Positions 7,837 through 19,353 of a DNA stretch of 51,446 nucleotides are shown here, piece after piece. Made by a program: the position numbers and the translations under genes. The stretch comes from Chloroflexota bacterium (GTDB lineage Bacteria > Chloroflexota > Limnocylindria > Limnocylindrales > CSP1-4): assembly GCA_025358515.1 (NCBI GenBank), contig JANYJG010000055.1, positions 1 through 51,446 of the forward strand, written 5' to 3'. Every line of letters starts with the position of its first letter. The stretch's first letter is position 1. The notes under the pieces are model-generated. The model was not told where the DNA came from. It was given only the letters and a program-made list of their open reading frames with translations, and ran no database searches.

Positions 7837-8919
7837 TTGGGGTTCTTGCTGGCGGGTGGAGTCACCCTGGTGACGACACCTTTCGTCCGGCGCTACGCCC
7901 GTCGCTTGGGGATCGTCGATCGGCCGGAAGCTCGGCGCGTCAACAAGCGCGTGATCGCTCGAGGCGGCGGCATCGCCATTGTCCTGGGGTTTGTGCCAGT
8001 TTCCTTGCTCCTCCTGGCTCTGAACGGCCTCCCCGGCACGCATTTCGTCGACGATCCTGCGGTTGTCGGTCCGGCCCAGATTGCCGCGCTGCTTGGCGGT
8101 GCCGTCCTGGCTGCCGGGATCGGCTTCCTCGACGACTTGCTGCAACTACGCGCCCGCTGGCAGTTTCTGGGGCAGTTCCTGCTGGCCGGCGTGGCCGTAG
8201 TGCTGGGCGTGGTCGTGACCACGATCAACGATCCACTGAGTCCCGCCGGCACGCTGTCGACTGGAGCCTTTGCCGCCGTTGTGACTGTCCTGTGGATCGT
8301 GGGCATGATCAACAGCATCAATTTCATAGATGGTTTGGACGGGCTGTCCACTGGCATCGCCCTTATCGCCGCCGTCACGCTCGGCGTGATCAGCCTGACT
8401 GGCTCCCCCGGCGAACCGTATGTGGCAGTCTTCTGCTTCGTTCTCGCCGGGGCGCTGGCCGGGTTCCTGCGCTGGAACTTCCATCCGGCCACGATATTCG
8501 CCGGGACCAGCGGGATCATGCTCGTGGGCTACTCGCTGGCCGTTCTGTCCATTCTCGGCGCCGCGAAGATCGCCGTGGCGGCGCTCGTCCTGGGCGTGCC
8601 AATCATCGATACCTTTTGGATCATCGTGCGCCGAATCGCCGCCCGTCGATCGCCATTCGCTGCGGACCGCGGCCACATTCACCACCGCCTGCTGGATCTG
8701 GGGCTGTCGCACCGAAACACGGTTCTGGTCATTTACGGAGTCTGCATTCTGCTGGCCCTGCTCTCGCTCAAACTCTCCAACACGGGCCAGATGTACGCCT
8801 TCATGGGTCTGGCACTGGTCTTCGGCCTAGTTCTCTTCGTCATCGCCAGGGTGGGCGGCGGCGCTGACGGGGTCGGCGACGATCCGGAGTGCGACACGGC
8901 CGAGACGCCCGAGCCCTGA
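7837..8919 (+). CDS. MraY/WecA/TagO-type polyprenyl-phosphate sugar-1-phosphate transferase
   Basis: This family moves HexNAc-1-phosphate from a UDP-sugar onto undecaprenyl or decaprenyl phosphate, starting wall-linked glycans. About 360 residues with roughly ten membrane segments. Key motifs are RPEARRVNKRVIARGGG, FLDDLLQLRARWQFLGQ, INFIDGLDGLSTGIA and the loop HIHHRLLDLGLSHRNTV, which is the WecA/TagO type rather than MraY. Its place between glyA and atpI matches rfe (wecA) of Mycobacterium. The start is uncertain: the frame is open back to the glyA stop at 7788 without ATG or GTG, so the TTG at 7837 or a rarer upstream codon is used. The natural start may include the residues IPFLV before it. 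Confidence 0.88.
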   Translation: MGFLLAGGVTLVTTPFVRRYARRLGIVDRPEARRVNKRVIARGGGIAIVLGFVPVSLLLLALNGLPGTHFVDDPAVVGPAQIAALLGGAVLAAGIGFLDDLLQLRARWQFLGQFLLAGVAVVLGVVVTTINDPLSPAGTLSTGAFAAVVTVLWIVGMINSINFIDGLDGLSTGIALIAAVTLGVISLTGSPGEPYVAVFCFVLAGALAGFLRWNFHPATIFAGTSGIMLVGYSLAVLSILGAAKIAVAALVLGVPIIDTFWIIVRRIAARRSPFAADRGHIHHRLLDLGLSHRNTVLVIYGVCILLALLSLKLSNTGQMYAFMGLALVFGLVLFVIARVGGGADGVGDDPECDTAETPEP

Positions 8920-8933
8920 GTCTCAAGGGCTCG
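8910..8933 (+). terminator. hairpin over the stop of the transferase gene, possible terminator
   Basis: CGAGCCCT (8910-8917) and AGGGCTCG (8926-8933) pair perfectly over 8 bp with an 8-nt loop that includes part of the stop codon. TT follows but no long T-run. It likely separates this gene from the ATP synthase operon. Confidence 0.45.
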
Positions 8934-8947
8934 TTGGGCCGTCATCG

Positions 8948-8995
8948 GACCGCCCATTGGCTCCTCCGAGTCGCCCCTAACGGGGTTGGGCGGTC
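8948..8995 (+). repeat. 9-bp inverted repeat with inner hairpin upstream of the atp operon
   Basis: GACCGCCCA (8948-8956) and TGGGCGGTC (8987-8995) are perfect inverted repeats 30 bp apart. Inside lies CCCC-TAAC-GGGG (8974-8985). The right arm overlaps the candidate -35 of the atp promoter. It may be a second part of the terminator region or a regulator site. Confidence 0.4.
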
Positions 8996-9016
8996 GATAA
9001 GGTCCACTGCTACACT
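8986..9016 (+). promoter_or_regulatory. candidate atp operon promoter
   Basis: TACACT at 9011-9016 is a plausible -10 box. TTGGGC at 8986-8991 is a weak -35 at 19-bp spacing. A start near 9023 leaves a short leader before the atpI ATG at 9040, with GGTGAG at 9031-9036 as the Shine-Dalgarno. Confidence 0.35.
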
Positions 9017-9039
9017 CACCCCGCCCTGTCGGTGAGAGC

Positions 9040-9276
9040 ATGAACAATCTCGGAAAGAACTCCGCATTCGTCGCCTTGTTCTCCGAAATCGCGTTTGTCC
9101 TGCTCATAACGGTGCTGGCAGGCATCCTTGCCGGGTACTGGTTGGACCAGCACCTGGGGACCGTCCCGGTCTTCGTCCTAGTCGGCTTCGCGGTCGGATC
9201 TGTCAGCGGGGGATATGCCTGCTGGCGGTTGACTTCGCGGTTCCTGTCCGAGATGGACGACGCAGACAAACGTTGA
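9040..9276 (+). CDS. atpI: AtpI/AtpZ-type F1Fo ATP synthase accessory membrane protein
   Basis: A 78-residue protein with two membrane helices (about 8-32 and 42-64). It matches the small AtpZ/AtpI family found first in ATP synthase operons, thought to help c-ring assembly or magnesium supply. The segment ILAGYWLDQHLGTVPVFVLVG has the family pattern GxxLDxxLGT. The ATG has GGTGAG upstream. CTCACC at 9015-9020 can pair with that ribosome site if it is in the transcript. It is first in the atp operon, as Rv1303 is in M. tuberculosis. Confidence 0.85.
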   Translation: MNNLGKNSAFVALFSEIAFVLLITVLAGILAGYWLDQHLGTVPVFVLVGFAVGSVSGGYACWRLTSRFLSEMDDADKR

Positions 9277-9316
9277 CGCGGCACCTCCGGGGGGCCGCTG
9301 GCTACGCGGAGCGAGT

Positions 9317-10366
9317 GTGACAAGCGATCCGGGCGACGTGCCCGCCTTCACCGAAGTCGACGCGATTGTGAGCGATGTGCTCGCGACCCCGGAACCGAAG
9401 CCGCCCAAGAAACGCGCCCGCGGCATTCCCTTCAAGATCCTGATTCCGGCTGTGCTGATTCTGGATGTATTGGCATTGATCGTGACGCCGCCGTTTCCCA
9501 AGGACGGTCGGCCCGGGCAGGCGTGCGGTTTCCCCCAATGCTTCATCACCAGCGCCATCGAATTCCCGCCGCCCGCGGTGGTCCTCGACCTCTCGCCGGC
9601 CGACGCTCCCACGACCCCGCCAATGGCGTACTTCCACCCCAGCATCAGCTCCACGATCCTGACGATGTGGATCGTTATGGCGCTCCTGCTACTGGTAGGA
9701 ACGCTTGCCACGCGTCGAATGAGGGTCATCCCCGGGCGCGTCCAGAACCTGCTCGAATGGGCTTATGAGTTTGGCTCGGACTTCGCCGTCGGCATCGGCG
9801 GACCCGCTGCCAGACGCTACTTCCCGGTGTTCGGCGCCTTTTTCCTGTTCATCCTGTTCTCGAATTGGAGCGGTCTGGTGCCGCCAATCGGCAAGATTGA
9901 GCAACTAAGGGCGCCCACCAGCGACCTGAACATCACTATCGGCCTGGCCCTGACCTCATTCGTTCTGTTCCAGGGCGAAGGGTTCCGGCGGCTCGGCGTG
10001 CGGGGCTACCTCTCCAAGTTCTTCCCGATTGGGGAGTTCCGCCACGGCCTCGGGGCGGGCGTCCTGGCTATGTATGTTGGGATCATCGAGCTATTCCTGG
10101 AGTTCGTGAAGCCGGTCACGCTCTCGATGCGACTCTTCGGGAACATCTACGGCGGAGAAGTCGCGCTGGCCGTCATCACGGCTCTGACGATTGCGATCAT
10201 CCCCGTGACGCTCGTGGGTCTCGAGGCCCTACTGAACCTGATCCAGGCACTCATCTTCTCCGTCCTGACCCTGATGTTCATTCTGATCGCCATCGAGGGT
10301 CATGGAGCCGAGGAAGCCCATTCGGCGCCCGAAAACGCCGACAACCACCAGCCCGTGGCGGCGTAA
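9317..10366 (+). CDS. atpB: ATP synthase Fo subunit a
   Basis: Subunit a forms the two half-channels for the coupling ion beside the c-ring. The 349-residue protein keeps the essential arginine, R272 in PVTLSMRLFGNIYGGEV, and the preceding IELFLEFVKP helix. It is longer than E. coli AtpB (271). The first 35 residues are a Pro/Lys-rich tail before the first membrane helix (about 38-58). An extra loop follows with two cysteines four apart (C70 and C75, CGFPQC). The GTG start is preceded by GCGGAGCGA. The loop cysteines could form a disulfide outside the membrane, which is inference. Confidence 0.93.
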   Translation: MTSDPGDVPAFTEVDAIVSDVLATPEPKPPKKRARGIPFKILIPAVLILDVLALIVTPPFPKDGRPGQACGFPQCFITSAIEFPPPAVVLDLSPADAPTTPPMAYFHPSISSTILTMWIVMALLLLVGTLATRRMRVIPGRVQNLLEWAYEFGSDFAVGIGGPAARRYFPVFGAFFLFILFSNWSGLVPPIGKIEQLRAPTSDLNITIGLALTSFVLFQGEGFRRLGVRGYLSKFFPIGEFRHGLGAGVLAMYVGIIELFLEFVKPVTLSMRLFGNIYGGEVALAVITALTIAIIPVTLVGLEALLNLIQALIFSVLTLMFILIAIEGHGAEEAHSAPENADNHQPVAA

Positions 10367-10422
10367 CCGCCAATCAGCGCGACTACCCGGCCTAACGGTT
10401 TGGAGTAGAGGAGGTTCTATTC

Positions 10423-10638
10423 ATGGAGCACATCGGAGCCGGTCTGGCGGCCCTGGGCGTCATCGGGCCCGGCATCGGCATCGGCATCCTTGCCGGCATG
10501 TCCAGCAACGCCATTGGGCGCAACCCTGACGCCGCGGGGCAGATCCGCGGTCTGGCTATCATCCTGGCGGGTTTCGCTGAGGGTCTCGGCGTTCTCGCGA
10601 TCGTCGTCGGCCTGCTGGCACTCTTCCTCAAGTCCTGA
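10423..10638 (+). CDS. atpE: ATP synthase Fo subunit c
   Basis: The 71-residue c subunit is a hairpin of two helices that oligomerises into the rotor ring. Helix 1 has the glycine-rich GPGIGIGILAG. The polar loop is AIGRNPDAAGQIRG. The ion-binding carboxylate is E53 in AGFAEGLGVLAIV. The Gln and Ser/Thr ligands typical of sodium-binding c subunits are not evident, which favours protons. A very strong Shine-Dalgarno AGGAGG precedes the ATG, in keeping with the high c copy number. Confidence 0.96.
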   Translation: MEHIGAGLAALGVIGPGIGIGILAGMSSNAIGRNPDAAGQIRGLAIILAGFAEGLGVLAIVVGLLALFLKS

Positions 10639-10709
10639 TCCGGCGGAGTCAAACGTGAATTTCCTGGCGGCCGTAGCATCGGCAGCCCCGGCGTGTGAGG
10701 CGTAGGGCC

Positions 10710-11210
10710 ATGTCGATCAACTTCTTCTGGGTGATCGTCACCACTCTCAGCTTCGTCCTGTTTCTCAACCTCATCTGGCGCTTCGGATTCGACCCCATCG
10801 CCAACATCCTGGCCGTGCGAAAGGTTCGGATAGACCAGGGCCTGGCGGACGCGGATCAGGCGCGCAAGGATCTTGAGACCGGAATGGCGGAGCGAGACCG
10901 CGTCATCGCCGAGGCTCGGCGAGAAGCCAACGCGCTCGTCGCGGCGTCAGCCCAGGCTGCCCAGCAACTGCGTGAGGCGGACATCGCCGCGACCAAGGCC
11001 GAACTCGATCGAATGCGTGTCAAGGCCGTGGCCGACATTGCCGCCGAACGGGACCACGCTATGGCCGACCTGCGGTCTCAGGTCGCGGATCTCGCGCTGG
11101 CCGCCGCCGGCAAAGTAGTGGCCGAAACCATGACTGATCCCCGCCAACGGCGGCTCGTCGAGGAGTTCCTCCGCGATGACGGCGCCACCGATCCGAGACG
11201 GGCCAACTGA
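10710..11210 (+). CDS. atpF: ATP synthase Fo subunit b
   Basis: Subunit b is the peripheral stalk that holds F1 still against the rotor. The 166-residue protein has one N-terminal membrane helix (about 4-24, FFWVIVTTLSFVLFLNLIW). A long charged helix follows with the usual sequence LADADQARKDLE and an alanine-rich second half. I use the ATG at 10710 with GTAGGG upstream. A GTG at 10695 would add MRRRA before it. The stop shares a base with the atpH start. It is not fused to delta, unlike the mycobacterial gene. Confidence 0.93.
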   Translation: MSINFFWVIVTTLSFVLFLNLIWRFGFDPIANILAVRKVRIDQGLADADQARKDLETGMAERDRVIAEARREANALVAASAQAAQQLREADIAATKAELDRMRVKAVADIAAERDHAMADLRSQVADLALAAAGKVVAETMTDPRQRRLVEEFLRDDGATDPRRAN

Positions 11211-11752
11211 TGGCGCGCCTGGGTGCCGGCAAACGCTACGCGGAGGCGGCCTTCGAGCTTGCCTCGCGTGACGGTACCGTCGACGCCTGGCGAAAGGATC
11301 TGGCCGTGGCAAGCGCGGTTGCGAGCAACGACCGCGCCGCGCGTGACATAGACAGCCCTGCCGTGGCCTTCGCTCATCGGCGCAAGGCGGTGGAGGCTTT
11401 GCTGGCTTCGCGCGTCTCGCGGATGACACTCAATCTGACCTTGGTCCTGGCCCAGCGAGGCCGGTTCTTCCTTCTGCCCCAGGTCAGCGCGGAGTTCGAT
11501 GAGCTCGTGCGCAAGTCCCGGGGCATCGTGGCGGCGACCGTGACCTCGCCTGCGCCACTCCCGGCACAGGAGCTGGCGGCGGTCAAGGCTCGCGTGGAGC
11601 AGCTGGCCGGGGCAAAAGTTGAGCTGAGTACCGCAACCGACCCGTCGTTGATCGGCGGTCTTCGCGTCAAAATCGGCGACTGGCAGATCGATGCCAGCGT
11701 CAGCACCCGCCTCTCGCGGTTGCGCAGGCAGCTGGTCCAGGGAACGAGCTAA
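11210..11752 (+). CDS. atpH: ATP synthase F1 subunit delta
   Basis: Delta joins the b stalk to the top of the alpha/beta hexamer. The 180-residue protein begins with the family pattern GKRYAEAAFELA. It ends with the typical C-terminal domain, including the DPSLIGGLRVKIGDWQIDASV segment with its IGG turn. Length is normal. The ATG overlaps the atpF stop by one base (TGATG), suggesting coupled translation that keeps b and delta in step. Confidence 0.93.
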   Translation: MARLGAGKRYAEAAFELASRDGTVDAWRKDLAVASAVASNDRAARDIDSPAVAFAHRRKAVEALLASRVSRMTLNLTLVLAQRGRFFLLPQVSAEFDELVRKSRGIVAATVTSPAPLPAQELAAVKARVEQLAGAKVELSTATDPSLIGGLRVKIGDWQIDASVSTRLSRLRRQLVQGTS

Positions 11753-11801
11753 ACGGCGGGCGCCGCAGTAGCGGCAAGACCCGCGGCCGAACGGAGAAGG
11801 C

Positions 11802-13334
11802 ATGGCCATTCGCTCAGACGAGATCGTCAGCATCATCAAGGAATCGATCGAACGCTTCGACGCGGGCGCTGAGTCCCGCAGCGTCGGGACCGTGGTCGAG
11901 GTCGGCGACGGCATCGCCCAGATCTACGGCCTGGCCGGAGCGCTTTCGTCGGAGCTGCTCGAGTTCCCCGGCGGCGTCATGGGCATGGCCCTGAACCTGG
12001 AAGAGGAGACCGTCGGCGCGGTCATCCTGGGCAACCCGCGCGACATCAAGCAAGGCGACACTGTCAAGACCACCGGCCGCGTAGTCGAGGTGCCGGTCGG
12101 CGTCGCCCTCCTCGGCCGCGTGGTGGATCCGTTGGGCCGCCCGCTGGACGACAAGGGCCCCATCGCGGCCACGACCACTCGTCCGGTCGAGCGCATCGCC
12201 CCCGGTGTCATCACCCGCCAGTCCGTGGACTCGCCGGTCCAGACCGGCATCAAGGCCATCGACGCCCTCATTCCGATAGGCCGCGGCCAGCGGGAACTGA
12301 TCATCGGCGACCGCCAGACCGGCAAGAGCGCCCTCGCCATCGACACCATCATCAACCAGAAGGGCAAGGGTCTGGTCTGCATCTACGTGGCCATCGGCCA
12401 GAAGCTCTCAACCGTGGCCAAGGTCGTGGCTGTGCTCGAGCAACACGGGGCCATGGAGCACACGATCGTGGTCGTGGCCGGTGCCGAGGAGTCGGCCGCT
12501 CTCCAGTTCCTGGCCCCGTACGCGGGCTGCGCGATGGGCGAGGAAGTCATGGAGAACGGCGTCACTATCGACGGCCAACTCGTCAAAGACGCCCTGTGCG
12601 TCTACGACGATCTCTCCAAGCACGCCTGGGCGTACCGAGAGATGTCACTGCTGCTCCGCCGCCCGCCCGGCCGCGAGGCGTACCCCGGCGACGTCTTCTA
12701 CCTCCACAGCCGCCTCCTCGAGCGAGCCGCTCGCATGAGCACCGCCAACGGCGGCGGATCGCTGACCGCTCTGCCGCTCATCGAGACCCAGGCCGGCGAC
12801 ATCTCCGCTTATATCCCAACCAACGTGATTTCGATCACAGACGGGCAGATATTCCTCGAGACGGACCTCTTCAACGCCGGCCAGCGACCCGCCCTGAACA
12901 TCGGCATTTCGGTCTCGCGCGTGGGTTCCGCGGCGCAGACCAAGGCCATGAAAAAAGTGGCCGCGCCGCTCAAGCTGGAACTGGCCCAGTACCGATCGCT
13001 CGCGGCCTTCGCCCAGTTCGCCTCCGACCTCGACAAGGCGACCAGGGATCAGCTGACCCGTGGAGAGAAGCTATCGGAAGTCATCAAGCAGCCCCAATAC
13101 CAGCCGGTGCCGCTGGAGCGGCAAGTCGCCATCCTCTACACCGCGACCAAGGGTCTGCTCGACGATATCCCAACGCCGCGAGTCAAGGAGTTCGAGACCA
13201 AGTTCATGGCCTTCCTAGAGCTTCAGCACGCCGACATCATGCACACGATCTCCACATCCAAGGCCCTGGACGATGTCACCGCCGCCGCCTTGGAGGCGGC
13301 AGTCATCGAGTTCCGCAAGTCGTTCCTGGCCTAA
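11802..13334 (+). CDS. atpA: ATP synthase F1 subunit alpha
   Basis: Alpha carries the non-catalytic nucleotide sites of F1. The 510-residue protein has the P-loop GDRQTGKS at 169-176. It also has [13 protein letters not shown]-like sequence at 104-117, the conserved [16 protein letters not shown] region and the C-terminal helical domain with [24 protein letters not shown] lies just before the ATG. Length and order are normal. Confidence 0.97.
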   Translation: MAIRSDEIVSIIKESIERFDAGAESRSVGTVVEVGDGIAQIYGLAGALSSELLEFPGGVMGMALNLEEETVGAVILGNPRDIKQGDTVKTTGRVVEVPVGVALLGRVVDPLGRPLDDKGPIAATTTRPVERIAPGVITRQSVDSPVQTGIKAIDALIPIGRGQRELIIGDRQTGKSALAIDTIINQKGKGLVCIYVAIGQKLSTVAKVVAVLEQHGAMEHTIVVVAGAEESAALQFLAPYAGCAMGEEVMENGVTIDGQLVKDALCVYDDLSKHAWAYREMSLLLRRPPGREAYPGDVFYLHSRLLERAARMSTANGGGSLTALPLIETQAGDISAYIPTNVISITDGQIFLETDLFNAGQRPALNIGISVSRVGSAAQTKAMKKVAAPLKLELAQYRSLAAFAQFASDLDKATRDQLTRGEKLSEVIKQPQYQPVPLERQVAILYTATKGLLDDIPTPRVKEFETKFMAFLELQHADIMHTISTSKALDDVTAAALEAAVIEFRKSFLA

Positions 13335-13365
13335 GGGCAACCGATAGGGAGCCGAAAGAAACAGC

Positions 13366-15707
<2,342 letters not shown>

Positions 15708-15765
15708 CCGCTACGTCGGCACCGCGCTGCGCCTCGCCGGCGTCGGACTAAGAGGAATGGATTAG

Positions 15766-16248
15766 ATGCCACTGCATCTGGAAATCGTCACGCCGGAGAG
15801 GCGAGCGTTCGTGGGCGACGTGGACGAAGTCGTCGTGCCGGGCAGCGAGGGCGAGCTCGGCATTCTGCCGCACCACGCGCCTCTAATCTCGACCCTCGGG
15901 CAGGGTGTGCTGCGTATCAAGCGCGGTGCCGAAGTGGAGGAGTTCGCCATTTTCGGCGGGTTTCTCCAGGTCCGGCCGGATCGGGTAGTGGTTCTGGCCG
16001 AGATGGCGGACCTGGCCGCCGAGATAGACCTCGAGCGCGCCGAGCGAGCCAGGCGTGAGGCCGAACAGATGCTCGAGAGTGGCTTCGTCGAACCGTCCGA
16101 TCTCGCTGCAGCGAGGGCCGCCCTGCAGCGCGCCCTGATCCGCATCCGCCTGGCCGAGCGAGGACCGCGCGGCACCGCCCGCGGTGAGCACGAGGCGGCG
16201 CGCCGGCGCTCGGCCCCGTCGAACCGGTCGGAACCCCCGGGCGAGTAG
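15766..16248 (+). CDS. atpC: ATP synthase F1 subunit epsilon
   Basis: Epsilon sits on gamma and the c-ring and can inhibit ATP hydrolysis. The 160-residue protein has the N-terminal beta sandwich with LEIVTPERRAFVGDVDEVVVPGSEGELGILPHHAPLIS. The helical hairpin domain follows (about 88-130). The last 25 residues form an Arg/Ser/Pro-rich tail beyond the normal end of the family. It closes the operon. murA starts 3 nt after the stop, so read-through into wall synthesis is likely. Confidence 0.94.
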   Translation: MPLHLEIVTPERRAFVGDVDEVVVPGSEGELGILPHHAPLISTLGQGVLRIKRGAEVEEFAIFGGFLQVRPDRVVVLAEMADLAAEIDLERAERARREAEQMLESGFVEPSDLAAARAALQRALIRIRLAERGPRGTARGEHEAARRRSAPSNRSEPPGE

Positions 16249-16251
16249 CGG

Positions 16252-17589
16252 ATGGCAGATGCGCGACCGTTCCACTGGGAGTTCAAGCCCGAGCCCGTAG
16301 ACAGCGAGATCCTGCGAATAGAGGGTGGGCGCCGTCTGGAGGGTTCCGTTCGCGTCAGCGGGGCCAAGAACGCCGCTCTCAAGTTGATGGCCGCCGCCAC
16401 GCTCACCGGTGAACGCTGCCGCTTCTCCAACGTGCCCGAGATAGAGGACGTGCGCGTCTTGGCCGGCGTCCTGACGGACATGGGCGTGACCGTGGATCAC
16501 CCCGAGCCCAACGTCTACGAGATTGCGTCCGGCGACATCGATTGGCTGTTCGTGCCGCTGGAAGCTGCGGCCAAGATGCGGGCCAGCTTCATCCTGCTGG
16601 GCCCGCTGCTGACCCGATTCGGGCGGGTAATCATCAGCAACCCGGGCGGGGACCGAATCGGACGACGGCCGGTCAACTTGCATGTTGACGCGATGCGGGC
16701 CCTCGGCGCCGAAATCGAGTACCGCAACGGATACTACTTCGCCAAGTCCCCGGGCCGGCTCCGGGGTGGCCCGATCAACTTCCCGCAGATCACCGTCATG
16801 GGCACGGAGAACGCCATGCTGGCGGCGGTGCTCGCGGACGGCCACACGGTCATCGAACCGGCAGCTCAGGAGCCCGAGGTGGACGACCTGATCGCCTTCC
16901 TCCAGAAGATGGGGGCGGAGGTGCAGCGCACGGCCCCCACTCGCATCGAAATCGAAGGCCGCCGCCGTGTTCGCGGCGCCGACCATTCAGTCGTTCCGGA
17001 TCGAATCGAGGCCGGGACGTTCGTCGTCGCCGCCGGCGTCACCCACGGCCGAGTGACGCTTGAAGGCGCCCCGTGCGATCACCTTGGGTCATTCCTGGAA
17101 GTCATGTCCGACGCAGGCGTGTCGGTTAGCAGTAATGGTGACAAGATCGAGGTCGACGCCACCGCCGCGGATCTGCACCCGCTGCTCTGCCGCGACATCG
17201 AGACGCAACCCTATCCGGGACTGGCCACGGACCTACAGCCACCGACCTGCGTCCTGCTCACCCAAGCCCAGGGCGACAGCCATGTCCACGAGACCGTATT
17301 CGAGGATCGACTGGAGTGGATGGGCGAACTGCGCCGAATGGGAGCGGATATCGAGATCCAGGACCAGCACCGGGCGTTGATCCACGGGCCTTCCCGGTTG
17401 CACGGGGCCGACGTTGAGATCGGCGATTTGCGAGCCGGAGCGTCCCTGATACTTGCGGCTTTGGCCGCAGACGGCGTGACGACTATCGCCGGGGCGCACC
17501 ACGTACACCGCGGCTATGAGAAGATCGACCAGAAATTCCTCGAACTGGGCGCCAGGATCGAGCGGCTATCGGGAAGGGACGTAGCTTAG
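16252..17589 (+). CDS. murA: UDP-N-acetylglucosamine 1-carboxyvinyltransferase with Asp at the catalytic Cys position
   Basis: MurA adds enolpyruvate from PEP to UDP-GlcNAc, the first committed step of peptidoglycan synthesis. The 445-residue protein has the family motifs [37 protein letters not shown] and [14 protein letters not shown]. The loop that normally reads GGC(A/T)IG is [10 protein letters not shown]. The nucleophile position is therefore aspartate, D134 (codon 16651-16653). This change is known in Mycobacterium and Chlamydia and makes MurA insensitive to fosfomycin. About 20 extra N-terminal residues precede the domain. It follows atpC, close to the mycobacterial order. Confidence 0.95.
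   Translation: MADARPFHWEFKPEPVDSEILRIEGGRRLEGSVRVSGAKNAALKLMAAATLTGERCRFSNVPEIEDVRVLAGVLTDMGVTVDHPEPNVYEIASGDIDWLFVPLEAAAKMRASFILLGPLLTRFGRVIISNPGGDRIGRRPVNLHVDAMRALGAEIEYRNGYYFAKSPGRLRGGPINFPQITVMGTENAMLAAVLADGHTVIEPAAQEPEVDDLIAFLQKMGAEVQRTAPTRIEIEGRRRVRGADHSVVPDRIEAGTFVVAAGVTHGRVTLEGAPCDHLGSFLEVMSDAGVSVSSNGDKIEVDATAADLHPLLCRDIETQPYPGLATDLQPPTCVLLTQAQGDSHVHETVFEDRLEWMGELRRMGADIEIQDQHRALIHGPSRLHGADVEIGDLRAGASLILAALAADGVTTIAGAHHVHRGYEKIDQKFLELGARIERLSGRDVA
17582..17587 (+). promoter_or_regulatory. TANNNT box before mreB
   Basis: TAGCTT lies 6 nt before the mreB ATG at 17594 and overlaps the murA stop codon. No Shine-Dalgarno is present in the 4-nt gap. It fits the leaderless pattern seen elsewhere in the window but could be chance within coding sequence. 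Confidence 0.3.
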
Positions 17590-17593
17590 CGGC

Positions 17594-18595
17594 ATGAAGA
17601 TCGGTATCGACCTCGGCACGGCCAACGTCATCGTCTACGTCAAAGGCAAGGGCATCGTTATGCAGGAGCCTTCCGTAGTTGCGGTCGACGACCAGAACCA
17701 CATCCTCGCCGTCGGGTCTGAGGCGCGCGACATGATCGGCCGTACGCCGGGCAACATCCAGGCAATTCGTCCCATGCGCGACGGCGTCATCGCCGACTAC
17801 GTCATCACCGAGGCCCTGCTGGAGCATTTCATCCAGCGCGTTCAGCAGGGACGCCGTCTCGGCTGGGGCAAGCCTGACGTAATGATCAGCGTTCCCGCGG
17901 GCGTGACCAGCGTTGAGAAGCGCGCCGTCCGCGATGCGGCCCTCAAGGCTGGCGCCGGCGAGGCCTACCTTATCGAGGAACCGCTGGCTGCCGCGATCGG
18001 GGCAAACGTGCCCATTAGCGGCCCGTCCGGGGCCATGGTCATTGACATCGGAGGCGGCACGAGCGAGGTCGCGGTTATCTCCCTTGGCTCGATTGTCGTC
18101 TCGACCAGCCTGCGCGTCGGTGGCAACAAGATCGACGAAGCCATCGCCAACTACGTTCGCAAGAAGTACAACCTGATGATCGGCGACCGGACAGCCGAGG
18201 AGATCAAGATCGGCATCGGCACGGCCCTACCGTTGGAGCGCGAACTGACGATGGACGTTCGCGGCCGCGACCTGATCGCCGGCCTGCCGCGCACGATCCC
18301 TATGTCCAGTTCCGAGGTCATGGAGGCCATAGAGCCTGCCCTGCAGCAGATCATCGGCGCCGTCCGTCTCGTTCTCGAGCAGACCCCGCCGGAGCTCTCC
18401 AGCGACATCATTGACAAGGGCATGGTCATGTCCGGCGGCGGCTCGCTGCTCCGAAACATCGACAAGCTGCTCACCCAAGTCACCGGCGTGCCATGTCACG
18501 TTGCCGACAATGCGCTGCACTGCGTCGCCCTAGGCACCGGCATCGCCCTGGAGCATTTCGAGTTCTTCAAGAAGTACCTGGGCCCGCAGGTCTGA
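17594..18595 (+). CDS. mreB: rod-shape-determining actin homologue MreB/Mbl
   Basis: MreB polymerises under the membrane and guides lateral wall synthesis. The 333-residue protein has the actin-fold motifs: phosphate-1 [14 protein letters not shown], connect-1 around [14 protein letters not shown], phosphate-2 [16 protein letters not shown] and the adenosine motif [14 protein letters not shown]. No mreC or mreD gene follows, so this may be an Mbl-type extra copy or the operon may be split. It lies 4 nt after murA. Its stop overlaps the next start. Confidence 0.94.
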   Translation: MKIGIDLGTANVIVYVKGKGIVMQEPSVVAVDDQNHILAVGSEARDMIGRTPGNIQAIRPMRDGVIADYVITEALLEHFIQRVQQGRRLGWGKPDVMISVPAGVTSVEKRAVRDAALKAGAGEAYLIEEPLAAAIGANVPISGPSGAMVIDIGGGTSEVAVISLGSIVVSTSLRVGGNKIDEAIANYVRKKYNLMIGDRTAEEIKIGIGTALPLERELTMDVRGRDLIAGLPRTIPMSSSEVMEAIEPALQQIIGAVRLVLEQTPPELSSDIIDKGMVMSGGGSLLRNIDKLLTQVTGVPCHVADNALHCVALGTGIALEHFEFFKKYLGPQV

Positions 18596-19353
18596 TGGCT
18601 CCGATAGCCTCTGCCTTCGGCGGCCTTGCCGACCGAGCGGTCGCGAACCGGGCATTCATCGATCTGCACTGCCACACCAGCGCCAGCTTCGATTCCCTCG
18701 CTCGCGTCGAGGCTGTGGTCAAGGCGGCGGCCGAGCGCGGACTGACCCACCTGGCAATCACCGATCACGACCGGATCGACGCCGCACTCAGAGTCCGCGA
18801 CCACGCTCCGTCTGGGCTGACGGTGATCATCGGCGAGGAGATCAATACCGCCGACGGCGATCTGATCGCCATATTCCTGACCGAGGTGGTGTCTCCGGGG
18901 ATGTCGGCCGTCGAGACGATCGCTGCCGTTCGTGAACAGGGCGGGCTCGTCGGCGTGCCGCACCCTTACGATGGCCTGCGCGGTTTCGGTCGCAAGAGCG
19001 GTACGCGGCTCGAATCGATTGCCGGTCTCGTGGACTGGATCGAAGCGCACAATGCCAGGGTTCTGGGGGGCAAGGCCAACGAGAAGGCGGCGCTATTCGC
19101 CCGCGAGCACTCACTCCCAGGCATCGCGGCGTCGGATGCGCATACGGTCGTGGAGGTGGGCGTTTCGTACAACGTGGTGACCGGCCACCCGGACACTCCG
19201 GCCGGTTTGCTGGCAGCACTCGGGGACATAAACATGATCACAGGCCACGCGAGTTACTACGTTCGCGTTTGGACGCCACTCGCCAAGCTGATCCAACAAG
19301 CCCGGGGCAACGGTCGGATCCGTCCCCAATCGCCAGCAGGGGGAACCCGGTGA
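18595..19353 (+). CDS. PHP-domain metal-dependent phosphoesterase
   Basis: The 252-residue protein has the four PHP metal-binding motifs: FIDLHCHTSASFDS, LAITDHDRID, GEEINTADGDLIA and PHPYDGLRG, with the last ligand set in GIAASDAHTV. Family members include 3',5'-nucleotide bisphosphate phosphatases and related hydrolases, so the substrate is open. The ATG shares a base with the mreB stop (TGATG). A longer frame into mreB has no match. The next gene overlaps the stop by GTGA. Confidence 0.85.
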   Translation: MAPIASAFGGLADRAVANRAFIDLHCHTSASFDSLARVEAVVKAAAERGLTHLAITDHDRIDAALRVRDHAPSGLTVIIGEEINTADGDLIAIFLTEVVSPGMSAVETIAAVREQGGLVGVPHPYDGLRGFGRKSGTRLESIAGLVDWIEAHNARVLGGKANEKAALFAREHSLPGIAASDAHTVVEVGVSYNVVTGHPDTPAGLLAALGDINMITGHASYYVRVWTPLAKLIQQARGNGRIRPQSPAGGTR

